Shown one piece after another: positions 36,287 through 44,416 of a stretch of 64,000 bases of DNA. The stretch's first letter is position 1. Each line of letters opens with the position of its first letter. A program made the translations under genes and the position numbers. Below the pieces are notes generated by a model. It made no database searches, was not told the origin of the DNA, and saw nothing but the letters and a program-made list of their open reading frames with translations. The stretch is from Streptomyces sp. CB02009 (GTDB lineage Bacteria > Actinomycetota > Actinomycetes > Streptomycetales > Streptomycetaceae): the NCBI RefSeq assembly GCF_001905825.1, contig NZ_LIVV01000014.1, positions 62,001 through 126,000 of the forward strand, in the 5' to 3' direction.

Positions 36287-36939
36287 AGGCCGTCCTGGAC
36301 GCTCCCGTTGTCCGGGGGCGTTCCGCCGGCGATCCGCCGCCCCAGCCCGCCACCGGCGCCCGCCGCCTCCTCGCCGACCCGGAGGCCGCGGACGCGGTCG
36401 GCGAGGCCCTTGCCGCGCTCCACGGCACCGGAGGGCCACACGGCAGCGTGCCGGTGGTTCTCGCCGCCACCGACTACTGCGTGCGTGCCGCCGACGCGTT
36501 CGCCGCCCACTGCGACGATTCCACGCGGCGGCTGCGTCCCTCCGACTCCGTCGCCCTCGAAGCCTCCGGTCTGCTTCAGCGGTTCACCGCCCTGACCGGT
36601 TGGCAGGGCCCCGGTTACGCGATCGCCGAGCCCGACGGAGACGGCGCTGCGGCCCTCCGCTTCGCCCGCGCCCTCGTCGAGTCGGGCCGGGCACCGTCCG
36701 TCTACCTGTGCGAAGTCCTCCGCCACGCCGACACAGGCGCGTTCTGGGCCGTTGCGACCCGCGTCCACCAGGATCCGGCGGACCGCCCCGGCCCTCGATC
36801 CGCCGACGGCGGGGACCGCCCGCCGGTCCCGGCAGGCGGCCCCGCCCCCGGGCTCGACCCCGTCACCCGTCACCGCAGCGCAGTCCTGCGGTCCGTCCGC
36901 CCGTCGTCCCCCGATCCAGCCGAGGAGCAGCTGCCGTGA
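36283..36939 (+). CDS. Ketosynthase-like N-terminal-half protein, probably non-catalytic
   Basis: 218 aa. GTG start overlapping the previous stop. The middle part (PVVLAATDYCVRAADAF, then LLQRFTALTGWQGPGYAI and AALRFARALVESGRAPSVYLCE) reads like the N-terminal half of a thiolase-fold ketosynthase. The position of the catalytic cysteine lacks the usual A-C-A/S-S context, and the two histidines of the C-terminal half are absent. The last 50 residues are Pro/Arg-rich. It may partner the full ketosynthase at 40009 as a structural half or chain-length-factor-like subunit. This similarity is by eye and moderate; otherwise unknown. Confidence 0.6.
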   Translation: MKAVLDAPVVRGRSAGDPPPQPATGARRLLADPEAADAVGEALAALHGTGGPHGSVPVVLAATDYCVRAADAFAAHCDDSTRRLRPSDSVALEASGLLQRFTALTGWQGPGYAIAEPDGDGAAALRFARALVESGRAPSVYLCEVLRHADTGAFWAVATRVHQDPADRPGPRSADGGDRPPVPAGGPAPGLDPVTRHRSAVLRSVRPSSPDPAEEQLP

Positions 36940-38645
36940 GCGCGACCACCGAGACCCACCCCTGGCACGTCGCCGCCGCGACCCTCGCGGACGCCGGATG
37001 CGACGTCGTCGTCGGACTGCCCTCCGACGAGCCCGGCCTGATGGACGCCGCGCGCGCCGTGCCGGGGCTGCGGGTGCTCGGGGTCCGGGACCAGCGGGCG
37101 GGAGCCTGCGCGGCCATCGGGCACGCGGCCGTCTCCGGCCGGCCCGCCGTCCTCGCCGTCAACTCCGGACCGAGTTTCGCCAACGCCCTCACAGGCCTGC
37201 TGGAAGCCTCCTCGCTGGGCGCCCCCGTCGTCGTCGTCACCACCCGCGTACCGGCCCTCGGTATCGGACGCGGCGGCTTCCAGCACACCGACCAGGCGGC
37301 CATGGCCGGGCCCATCGCCAAGTGGAGCTTCCTTGTGGAGGATCCGCGACAGCTGACCTGGGCGCTGCGCCGGGCCGTCCACCTCGCGGTCAACGGTGCC
37401 CCGGGCGTCGTCCTGGTGGAAATCGCCGACGAGGTGCTGAGGGCCCCGGCGCCCGAGCCGCGGCCCGCCCCGCCGGTGCGCCGCCTGCGCTTCGCCGCCG
37501 ACGCGGAGGAGGTGCGCCGCGCTGCGGCGCTGCTGGCGGCGGCGCGGCTGCCGATCGTCGTCGCTGGCGGCGGCTGCAAGCCGGCGGGCGCAGGTGCCGC
37601 CGTGCGCCGACTGGCCGAGATCCTGGGGGCGCCGGTCTTCACGACGGCCGCCGGACGCGGGGTCCTCGACGAGGAACACCCGCTGGCCTGCGGACTGGTG
37701 GGCCTCTACACCACGCCTCCGGCCGACCGCCTGCTCGCCGACGCCGATGTGGTTCTCGCGATCGGGTCCCGCCTTGAGGAGACCGCTCGCATGGGCTGGG
37801 ACGGCCTCGACGAGAAGCGGCTCGTACACGTCGACGTCGACCCGGCCGTCTTCCTCACCGCCCTGGAGCCGGAGGTCGCCCTGCTCGGCGACGCAGCCCT
37901 CGTGGCCGGCCAGCTCGCCGCGGCACTGGAGACCGCCCCACCGGCCACCACCGAAGTCGGTGCCGCCCGTCAGGCCGAGATCGTCGCCGTACGCGAGGAG
38001 ATGAGCACCCGCCACACCCTCGCCACGACGGACCGACCGGAGCTGAACGTCCCCGAGGCGCTGCGGCTGCTCCAGCGGTCCGTGACGCGCGACGCCACCC
38101 TCGTCCAGGAGAACGGTCTCCACGACATGTGGGGATACCACCACCCGGTGGTGTCCGTCGGCGATCGGGCCCGCGTCATCACCCCTGGCGAGCAGACCAT
38201 GGTCGGGTTCGGCCTCCCGGCGGCCGTCGGCGCCGCACTGGCCGACCGCTCCCGGAGGACCGTCCTCGTCTGCGGCGACGGCGCATTCGAGATGGGCCTC
38301 GCCGCCCTGCCCACCGCCGCCGAGCTGAACCTGGGGCTGACCGTCCTGGTCCTGGACAACCGCGGCTACGGCTGGCCCCGGTTCGTCCGAGCCGAGGAAG
38401 AGGCGCCCGACGAGCTCACGCGTTTCACCGCACCCTCGCACACCGACGCCGTCGTCCGCGCGCTCGGTGGCGTTACCGCGCGCTGCACCACGGCCGCCGA
38501 ACTCGCCACCGCCCTCGACGACGCGGCCAAGGCCCATGCCGAGGGCCGTACCACCGTCATCACGGTGCCGGTCCGAGACGACGACGTTCCCGTCGGCGTT
38601 CGCCGCGTCTTCGACAGCGCCCCGGCCACCGGGGCCGACGCGTGA
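36936..38645 (+). CDS. Thiamine-diphosphate enzyme (acetolactate-synthase-like) lacking the activating Glu
   Basis: 569 aa with the three-domain architecture of acetohydroxyacid synthase/decarboxylase enzymes. The ThDP-Mg motif is GDGAFEMGLAALPTAAELN ending in LDNRGYG. In the N-terminal domain the glutamate that activates ThDP (R-H-E-Q in relatives) is replaced by Gln53 in VRDQRAGACAA. Glyoxylate carboligase is a known case that works without this glutamate. GTG start overlapping the upstream stop codon. It likely forms or breaks a C-C bond next to a carbonyl, perhaps with the aldehyde made by the first gene of the operon (inference). Confidence 0.83.
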   Translation: MSATTETHPWHVAAATLADAGCDVVVGLPSDEPGLMDAARAVPGLRVLGVRDQRAGACAAIGHAAVSGRPAVLAVNSGPSFANALTGLLEASSLGAPVVVVTTRVPALGIGRGGFQHTDQAAMAGPIAKWSFLVEDPRQLTWALRRAVHLAVNGAPGVVLVEIADEVLRAPAPEPRPAPPVRRLRFAADAEEVRRAAALLAAARLPIVVAGGGCKPAGAGAAVRRLAEILGAPVFTTAAGRGVLDEEHPLACGLVGLYTTPPADRLLADADVVLAIGSRLEETARMGWDGLDEKRLVHVDVDPAVFLTALEPEVALLGDAALVAGQLAAALETAPPATTEVGAARQAEIVAVREEMSTRHTLATTDRPELNVPEALRLLQRSVTRDATLVQENGLHDMWGYHHPVVSVGDRARVITPGEQTMVGFGLPAAVGAALADRSRRTVLVCGDGAFEMGLAALPTAAELNLGLTVLVLDNRGYGWPRFVRAEEEAPDELTRFTAPSHTDAVVRALGGVTARCTTAAELATALDDAAKAHAEGRTTVITVPVRDDDVPVGVRRVFDSAPATGADA

Positions 38646-40012
38646 GCCCCCGCTCCGGCGCCTCCGTGCCGCCGCTGACCGTCGACGGGGAGCACGTTCC
38701 GTCAGGCCGACTGGCCCGCCTCGCGGCCCGTACCGCGCGGGAACTTGACGCGGCCGGAGCCGGACCCGGGCGCGCCGCCGCCCTCGGCTGTGACCACCCC
38801 CTGACCGCCGTCGTCGCTGCGCTCGCCGCCGAGGCCGTCGGCGCGCCGTTGCTGCTCGACGGGGCCGCCCCCGCCCGGCGCCTCCCCCCGTCCGCCGTCG
38901 TCCACGCCACCTCCACCGGGGAGCCCGTCGTCACCCGGGCCTCGCGCCCTCTCGGCATCCCCGAGGAGACCGCCGCCGTCTTCTGGACCTCCGGCAGCTC
39001 CGGCGATCCGAAGGCAGTCGCCGTCTCCGCCGCCGCCCTCGCACACCAGGGCCGTGCCACCGCCACCCGCATGCGGGTCACGGCCGAGGACAGGCTGCTG
39101 CTCCCGCTGCCCCTGCGGCACGCCTACGGCTACAGCGTGCTGAGCGTGTGGCGTGCCACCGGCGCCCATCTGTACGTCGAGTCGGGCTTCCACCTGCGCG
39201 GCACACTCGCCCGCCTCGCCACCGGCGGCATCACCTCCCTGGACGGCGTGCCCACCATGTACCGGATGCTCGCCACCGAGGCCGCCCGGGACGCCGAGGC
39301 AGCCCGGATGCTCGCAGCCCTGCGCATCCGCGGCTGCGGCGGTGACGTCCTCACACCCGCGCTCTACGACGACTTCCTCAAGGCCACCGGCGCACCCCTG
39401 CACGACGGCTACGGACTGAGCGAGGCCGGGCCGAACGTCGCGCTCAACGCCCCGGGCGACGTCCGGCCGGGCACGGTCGGGAAACTCCTCGACGGCGTCA
39501 CGGCCCGGCTGGCCGGCCCGGCCCACGAGATCCAGATCGCGAGCCCGAGCCTGATGCTCGGCTACCTCGACCCGGCCACCGGCGACCTCGACCGGGGCGC
39601 GTTCACCACCGACGGCTGGCTGCGCACCGGGGACACCGGCGCGGTCACCGCCGACGGCTGGCTCACCGTCGGCGGCCGTATCAAGGAGGTCCTCGTCGTC
39701 CACGGCGAGACCGTCGCCCCCACCGTCGTCGAGGACGCCGTGCGGACGGCGGACGGCGTCACGGACGTCGCCGTCGTCGGCGTCCGCCGTGGCGACCGCG
39801 GCGACACCGTGTGGGCGTTCGTGGAGAGCCCGGACGCCGACAGGACGGCACTGGCCGGCCGGGTGGCCGAGGCCTGCCGGCGACGGCTGCCCCCGCACGC
39901 CCGCCCCCGCACGGTCCGGGTGGTGCCCGAGCTGCCCCGCACCGGCAGCGGCAAGTACGACCGGGTCCGGCTGCGCGCCTGGGCGTCGGACGCGACGGCG
40001 GCCGCGGCATGA
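38642..40012 (+). CDS. Acyl-AMP ligase (ANL superfamily), compact
   Basis: 456 aa, shorter than usual because the N-terminal region is reduced. Motifs: FWTSGSSGDPKAVAV (P-loop), DGYGLSEAGPNV, GWLRTGDTG and the C-terminal LPRTGSGKYDRVRL with the catalytic lysine. GTG overlaps the ThDP gene stop. It activates a carboxylate as acyl-AMP for transfer to a thiol or amine. No carrier protein is visible, so CoA or a direct amine or thiol acceptor is plausible. The ketosynthase gene starts 4 nt inside its 3' end. Confidence 0.87.
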   Translation: MSPRSGASVPPLTVDGEHVPSGRLARLAARTARELDAAGAGPGRAAALGCDHPLTAVVAALAAEAVGAPLLLDGAAPARRLPPSAVVHATSTGEPVVTRASRPLGIPEETAAVFWTSGSSGDPKAVAVSAAALAHQGRATATRMRVTAEDRLLLPLPLRHAYGYSVLSVWRATGAHLYVESGFHLRGTLARLATGGITSLDGVPTMYRMLATEAARDAEAARMLAALRIRGCGGDVLTPALYDDFLKATGAPLHDGYGLSEAGPNVALNAPGDVRPGTVGKLLDGVTARLAGPAHEIQIASPSLMLGYLDPATGDLDRGAFTTDGWLRTGDTGAVTADGWLTVGGRIKEVLVVHGETVAPTVVEDAVRTADGVTDVAVVGVRRGDRGDTVWAFVESPDADRTALAGRVAEACRRRLPPHARPRTVRVVPELPRTGSGKYDRVRLRAWASDATAAAA

Positions 40013-41151
40013 CCGCCGTCGCCCTGGCCGGCACGGGCCTGATCAGTCCCCTCGGCCCCACACCGACCACGTTCTGGAGGGGACTCCTGGACGGGCGGCG
40101 CGCCTTCGGCGAACTACGCGGAATCGAAGGAGAGTTCCGCAGTCGTGTGGTGGCCGCCGTGCCGCTCGCCGACTGCCCCGCCCCCGCCGGCCGGCGCAAG
40201 GAGACCCTCGCGATCACCGCCGCCCGCCAGGCGCTCGACGCGGCCGGCCTGCCCGGCCTGCCGGACGGCTCCCTGCTCGTCGTCGTCTCGCAGACCCCCG
40301 TGCTGACCGCCCCGGACGCCGAGCAGAACAGCGACTTCGCCGGTCCACGCCCGGAAGCGCTGCTCGCCGCCTGCCGTGCCGACGCCCGCCGCACGACCGT
40401 GGTCCACCTCTCGCACGCCTGCGCCTCCGCCGCGTTCGCCGCCTCCTTCGCACGCGACTGGATGCTGTCGGGCCTGAGCACCACCGCGCTCGTCGTCGGG
40501 GCGAGCGCGCTCAACCGGTACGAGTACGCCAGCATGGACGTCGTCAAGACACTCAGCCCGCACGGCGCCCGGCCCTTCGACGCCGACCGGGACGGCATCA
40601 CCGTGGGCGAGGGCGGCGGGGCGTTCGTCCTGGAGACCGCTGCGGCCGCCCGCGCCCGGGGCCACCGGCCCGAAGCCTGGCTCTCCGGAGCCGCCTGTCT
40701 GGTCGACACCTCCCAGGCGGTCGCTTCCGCGCCCGACGCCATCCGGGGCTGCATGAGCGCCGCACTCGACGACGCCGGAGTCCGCCGCGTCGACTACGTC
40801 CACGCGCACGCCACCGGCACCGCGCAGGGCGACGCCGCCGAAGCCGAGGCCGTCGCCGAGCTCGGCCACGGCCTCGGCGCCGCCGCACCCCTGCCGATGA
40901 GTTCCCACAAGGGCGCGATCGGGCACCTGCTGCACGCCTCGGCCTTCCCCGCTCTGGTCGCCGCGGCCGGCTTCCTGCGCGAGGCGTGGATTCCCGGCAC
41001 CCCCGGGCTGCGTCGCCAGGCGCCCCTGCCCGACGGCGTGACGGCGGTCGCCGCACCGCTCAGGGCCACCACGGCCGAGCACGTCTTGGTCAACAGCTTC
41101 GGCTTCAGCGGGAACAACGCCTCGCTGGTGCTGTCCGCCGTCCGCAGCTGA
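40009..41151 (+). CDS. Free-standing beta-ketoacyl synthase (FabF/KS-like), complete catalytic triad
   Basis: 380 aa, slightly shorter than FabF. The nucleophile is in LSHACASAAFAAS (about residue 144), the first histidine in HAHATGTAQGD and the second in SHKGAIGHLLHAS, so a decarboxylative condensing enzyme is possible. VNSFGFSGNNASLVL closes the fold. There is no acyltransferase, ketoreductase or carrier protein in the window. The adjacent ligase may supply its acyl substrate, and the fragment at 36283 may be its partner. Together with the FkbH-like protein this suggests a short, non-modular polyketide-type extension (inference). Confidence 0.87.
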   Translation: MTAVALAGTGLISPLGPTPTTFWRGLLDGRRAFGELRGIEGEFRSRVVAAVPLADCPAPAGRRKETLAITAARQALDAAGLPGLPDGSLLVVVSQTPVLTAPDAEQNSDFAGPRPEALLAACRADARRTTVVHLSHACASAAFAASFARDWMLSGLSTTALVVGASALNRYEYASMDVVKTLSPHGARPFDADRDGITVGEGGGAFVLETAAAARARGHRPEAWLSGAACLVDTSQAVASAPDAIRGCMSAALDDAGVRRVDYVHAHATGTAQGDAAEAEAVAELGHGLGAAAPLPMSSHKGAIGHLLHASAFPALVAAAGFLREAWIPGTPGLRRQAPLPDGVTAVAAPLRATTAEHVLVNSFGFSGNNASLVLSAVRS

Positions 41152-41177
41152 ACCGCGCAGCCACGAGGAGAGAACCC

Positions 41178-41960
41178 ATGACCGTCACCGTCGTTACCCC
41201 GACCAAGGGGCGGCTCGCCCTGCTGGAGCGGGCCCTGCGCTCGGTCGCCGCCCAGGAGGGTGTGACCGCCGCCCACGTCGTGGTCGGCGACGACTGCCCG
41301 TTCCTCGGGGACGAAGTCATCCGCCATACCCTGGAAGTGGAGTTCCCCCACGCCCGATTCGTCAACGTCGAGCCGGCCGAACACCCGCTGATGCCCCGCG
41401 GCTACCTTCCGGCCCGGCTCGCCTACCTGCGCAACCTCGGCATCTCCCACGCGGAGACCCCGTACGTCGCCCACCTCGACGACGACAACGCCTACGCCCC
41501 CGACCACCTGACCTCCCTGGTGGACCTCCTGGAGCGCACCCCCGGTGCCGAAGTAGCCCACAGCTGGCGCCGCCTGCTCACCCACGGTGGCGCCGACTTC
41601 GTTCCGGACGGCGAGGACCCGTGGCACCCCATCGCTCGTCAGCGGGCCGCGTCCTACCGCTCACTGGCCGACCAGGGCATCTTCGTCCCCGGCTCCTCCG
41701 TGGTCCGCGACGCGATGCGCGTGATCGACGGAAAGCTCCTGAGCCGGGTCGACACCAACGAGCTGCTGGTGCGCCGCGAGACCCACGCGCGGATCCCCTT
41801 CCCCACCGAGTACACCGTGTGGCAGCGCATCCTGGAGACCACCGAGGACATGGCACTCTGCCAGGAGCTGCTGCGGCACGGAGTCACCGCGGTGTGCAGC
41901 GAACGACCCACGGTCGACTACTACATGGGCGGATTCTCGAACGCGGCCGCCCTGGCCTGA
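41178..41960 (+). CDS. Family 2 glycosyltransferase-like protein
   Basis: 260 aa GT-A fold. N-terminal VTVVTPTKGRLALLERALRS, acidic VVGDDCPF, and the metal-binding DxD-type motif AHLDDDNAYAPDHL (near residue 98). A standard inverting GT2 would use an NDP-sugar; the UDP-xylose-synthase-like enzyme at 31638 is a possible donor source. ATG start with GAGGAGAG upstream, 26 nt after the ketosynthase. No transmembrane segment. Last gene of the block E operon; the 10-bp gap to the convergent gene leaves no separate terminator. Confidence 0.8.
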   Translation: MTVTVVTPTKGRLALLERALRSVAAQEGVTAAHVVVGDDCPFLGDEVIRHTLEVEFPHARFVNVEPAEHPLMPRGYLPARLAYLRNLGISHAETPYVAHLDDDNAYAPDHLTSLVDLLERTPGAEVAHSWRRLLTHGGADFVPDGEDPWHPIARQRAASYRSLADQGIFVPGSSVVRDAMRVIDGKLLSRVDTNELLVRRETHARIPFPTEYTVWQRILETTEDMALCQELLRHGVTAVCSERPTVDYYMGGFSNAAALA

Positions 41961-41970
41961 AAGGTCACGC

Positions 41971-42963
41971 TCACAGGAGGGCGGCGAGACGCTCCACGGC
42001 CCGGGAGTCCAGGTCGTGGAGGCTCGCCGCGCGCTTTGCGCACAGGCCGAGCGTCTCGGCCGACCAGGAGCGGCCGAGCAGGAAGACCAGCCGGGCCAGC
42101 TCCACGAAGCCGTCGGAGGACGCCCTCAGCAGCTCCGCCGCCTCCCGGGCACCCGGGGCGGCGTCGCCGTCGAGGACGGCCGCGAGCAGATGACGGTCGC
42201 CGGCGACCTGCCGCTGCAGCGGCCCCGACACCCGCATGCGCAGGACCGACGACCGGCTCGGGTGCTCCTCGAGCCCCGCCAGGACCTCGGGCAGGGTGCC
42301 CAGTCCGGCGAGACCCTCGCCCGGTGATTCCGGTTCCGTCATGTTCCGCACCGAGCGGGCCAGCAGTGTGTGCCGCTCGTCCGCCCAGTCCGCGGTGGGC
42401 GTCCCGGCGTCCCACACCAGCACCGGCGCCCCCGCAAGGCCCCGACGCAGCTCCTCGGCGGGGACGGTGCCCCGGTTGTCCGTGAATCCGGCGCTCTTGC
42501 GCGTGTTGCGGTCGGCGGCCCGCACCGTGTCCGGGCCGAGGCCGTGGACGAGAAAGGTGTGCGGGTAGCCGAACCACGGCACCCGGTAGAACTCGGAATG
42601 GCGCATCCCAGACAGGTCGGGCGAGACGGGGACGGCGTGGCCCCGGGACAGCTCACGCTCGACGAGGTCGAGGGCGTTCTCCGGAGATTCCGGGGAGGTC
42701 TCCCAGCGCGCGGAGACACCCCGCTGGAAGCGGGGCTCGTGGTACTCGGTGTCCAGGCCGCCGTACAGGGTGAGGAGGTCCCCATCGGCGGTGCGTTCCA
42801 CGGCGAAGTTGACCGGCTGGGCGAGCGCCCGGGCGGTGTCCCGGAACCCGACGGCGTACAGGCTGTCGCGCAGGCAGTGCACCCAGCAGGAGATCCGCGC
42901 GTGGGCGACGTCCTCGACGGCGTCGAGCGAGGGACTCAGGTAGGGGAAGTCGTCGGCGTTCAC
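41971..42963 (-). CDS. BtrH-like cysteine acyltransferase/peptidase-fold protein
   Basis: 330 aa. An N-terminal SCWVHCLRDSLY (Cys26 and Cys30) and a central block LVERELSRGHAVPVSPDL followed by FGYPHTFLVHGL recall the BtrH-type N-terminal domain, a papain-like fold with a catalytic Cys and His. BtrH transfers an acyl group from a carrier protein to an amine in butirosin biosynthesis. A helical C-terminal part (after about residue 200) is not recognised. GTG start overlapping the exporter stop by 4 nt. The similarity is judged by motif and needs a profile search. If right, it would be the acyl- or peptidyl-transfer step of block F. Confidence 0.55.
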   Translation of the reverse strand: MNADDFPYLSPSLDAVEDVAHARISCWVHCLRDSLYAVGFRDTARALAQPVNFAVERTADGDLLTLYGGLDTEYHEPRFQRGVSARWETSPESPENALDLVERELSRGHAVPVSPDLSGMRHSEFYRVPWFGYPHTFLVHGLGPDTVRAADRNTRKSAGFTDNRGTVPAEELRRGLAGAPVLVWDAGTPTADWADERHTLLARSVRNMTEPESPGEGLAGLGTLPEVLAGLEEHPSRSSVLRMRVSGPLQRQVAGDRHLLAAVLDGDAAPGAREAAELLRASSDGFVELARLVFLLGRSWSAETLGLCAKRAASLHDLDSRAVERLAALL

Positions 42964-44411
42964 GCCGGCGCCTTCTCGGAGGTCCGGAACTCCTCGGCCT
43001 GCGGCGCCTTCCCGGCGGTCCGGAACGCCTCCGCCTCCAGGGCCTTCTCGGCGGTCCGGGGTTCCTCCGCCTCCGGGGCCCGCTCCTCCGCCTCCGCTTC
43101 CGCAGCGGCCGTCGGCCGCTCCGGCACGAGACGGGTGACCAGCACCAGCACCGGCACGGCCATCGCGAGGCCCACCAGGGCGGCGCTCCAGGAGACGCCC
43201 GCCCGCTCGACGAGGACGCCGCCGAGCACGGTGCCCGCAACGAGGAAGACGTCGGAGAGCGGTACGAGCGTGGCGTAGTACCGGCCCTGGAGACCGGCCG
43301 GCAGCCGCTTCTGCACCTCGGCGAAGTACACGACGGAGGCGATGGACTCGAAGGCACCCGCCGCGAAGAGCAGCGCGAGCGCGAGGTACCACTGCCCCGT
43401 CGCGAGGAGCGCGATCCAGCACAGTCCCTCGAGGGCGTTGCCGAGGATGTACACCCAGCCCTGGTTCCAGCGTCGGAAGGCGGCGGCCCCCAGCGCGCCG
43501 AGCGCACCGCCGAGCCCCATCGCGGCGAGCAGGTAACCGAGCATCGCGGGCACGGAGGCGAAGTCCCGCAGAGAGTATGCCGCGAGGAAGGTACGGCCGA
43601 GCCCCAGTGCCACCATGTACGTGAACGCCGTCACCGTCAGCGAGGACAGCCGGCCGTCACCGCGCACCATGCGCACCAGGTCCCGTGCCCCGGTCGCCAG
43701 GGACCGGGCCCAGGCGGCGAGCCAGCGGCTCACGGCGGCGACGGCACCCTGTCGGCCCGCACCGCTCTCCGCGCGTGGCGTCTCCGCCTCGCCGCTCGGG
43801 GCGGCGGCCTTCGCCGCTCGGGGCAGCCGGGTCAGTAGGGCGGCCGCGGCCAGCGCGGTCGCGGCTTCCGCACAGAAGAGCCAGCCGATCCCGGCGGCGG
43901 CTGCGATCGGCCCCGCGAGCGCCGGTCCGAGCAGCTTCGGCACCCGCTCCGCCGTCACGATCAGCCCGTTGCCCTCGAGCTCGCTGCCCTCAGGAATCAC
44001 CTGCGGGCGCAGCGCCATGGTGGCAGGGAAGCCGAACATGTAGCCGACGCCGATGGCCAGCGCCAGGAGCTGGATCTGCCACATGGCCGTGGTGAAAGGA
44101 AACAGGAGAGCGGCCACGCCGCTGCCGAGCGCGGCGAGCATCGCCACCCGGCGCGGGTCGTTGCGGTCCACGATCTGACCGGCGAGCGCGCCCAGCAGGA
44201 TGTTGGGCAGGAACCGGGCGGCGAGCGTGAACCCGACCTCCAGGCCGAGGCCGTACCGCTGCATCACCAGCAGCGGCAGGCCCACCGTCGTCATCGCGGA
44301 GCCGGTCTCCAGGACGAACAGCGAGCCGACGAGGCGCAGGGCCCCGGGACTGCGCAGGACCCGGGCGAAGCTCCCGCCGGGCGCCTTGGTGGTCTGGGTG
44401 TCGTCGGTCAT
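42960..44411 (-). CDS. MFS exporter (enterobactin-exporter/EntS-like group) with repetitive tail
   Basis: 483 aa with about 12 helices; N-terminal LVGSLFVLETGSAMTTVGLPLLV and the loop GQIVDRNDPRRVAML are typical of this MFS group. After the last helix comes a charged tail of three near-identical 11-12-residue units (EPRTAEKALEA, AFRTAGKAPQA, EFRTSEKAPA), encoded by a 36-bp DNA repeat at about 42965-43075. The ATG at 44411 is chosen; the larger ORF reaching 44867 is antisense over the diiron gene. It overlaps the BtrH-like gene by 4 nt. It probably exports the product of block F. Confidence 0.87.
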   Translation of the reverse strand: MTDDTQTTKAPGGSFARVLRSPGALRLVGSLFVLETGSAMTTVGLPLLVMQRYGLGLEVGFTLAARFLPNILLGALAGQIVDRNDPRRVAMLAALGSGVAALLFPFTTAMWQIQLLALAIGVGYMFGFPATMALRPQVIPEGSELEGNGLIVTAERVPKLLGPALAGPIAAAAGIGWLFCAEAATALAAAALLTRLPRAAKAAAPSGEAETPRAESGAGRQGAVAAVSRWLAAWARSLATGARDLVRMVRGDGRLSSLTVTAFTYMVALGLGRTFLAAYSLRDFASVPAMLGYLLAAMGLGGALGALGAAAFRRWNQGWVYILGNALEGLCWIALLATGQWYLALALLFAAGAFESIASVVYFAEVQKRLPAGLQGRYYATLVPLSDVFLVAGTVLGGVLVERAGVSWSAALVGLAMAVPVLVLVTRLVPERPTAAAEAEAEERAPEAEEPRTAEKALEAEAFRTAGKAPQAEEFRTSEKAPA

Positions 44412-44416
44412 GTCCC

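Noticed and set aside
41681..41696. CATCTTCG inside the GT2 gene, resembling half of the 18-bp box
   Set aside because: It lacks the TGC partner at the required spacing and is inside a coding region.
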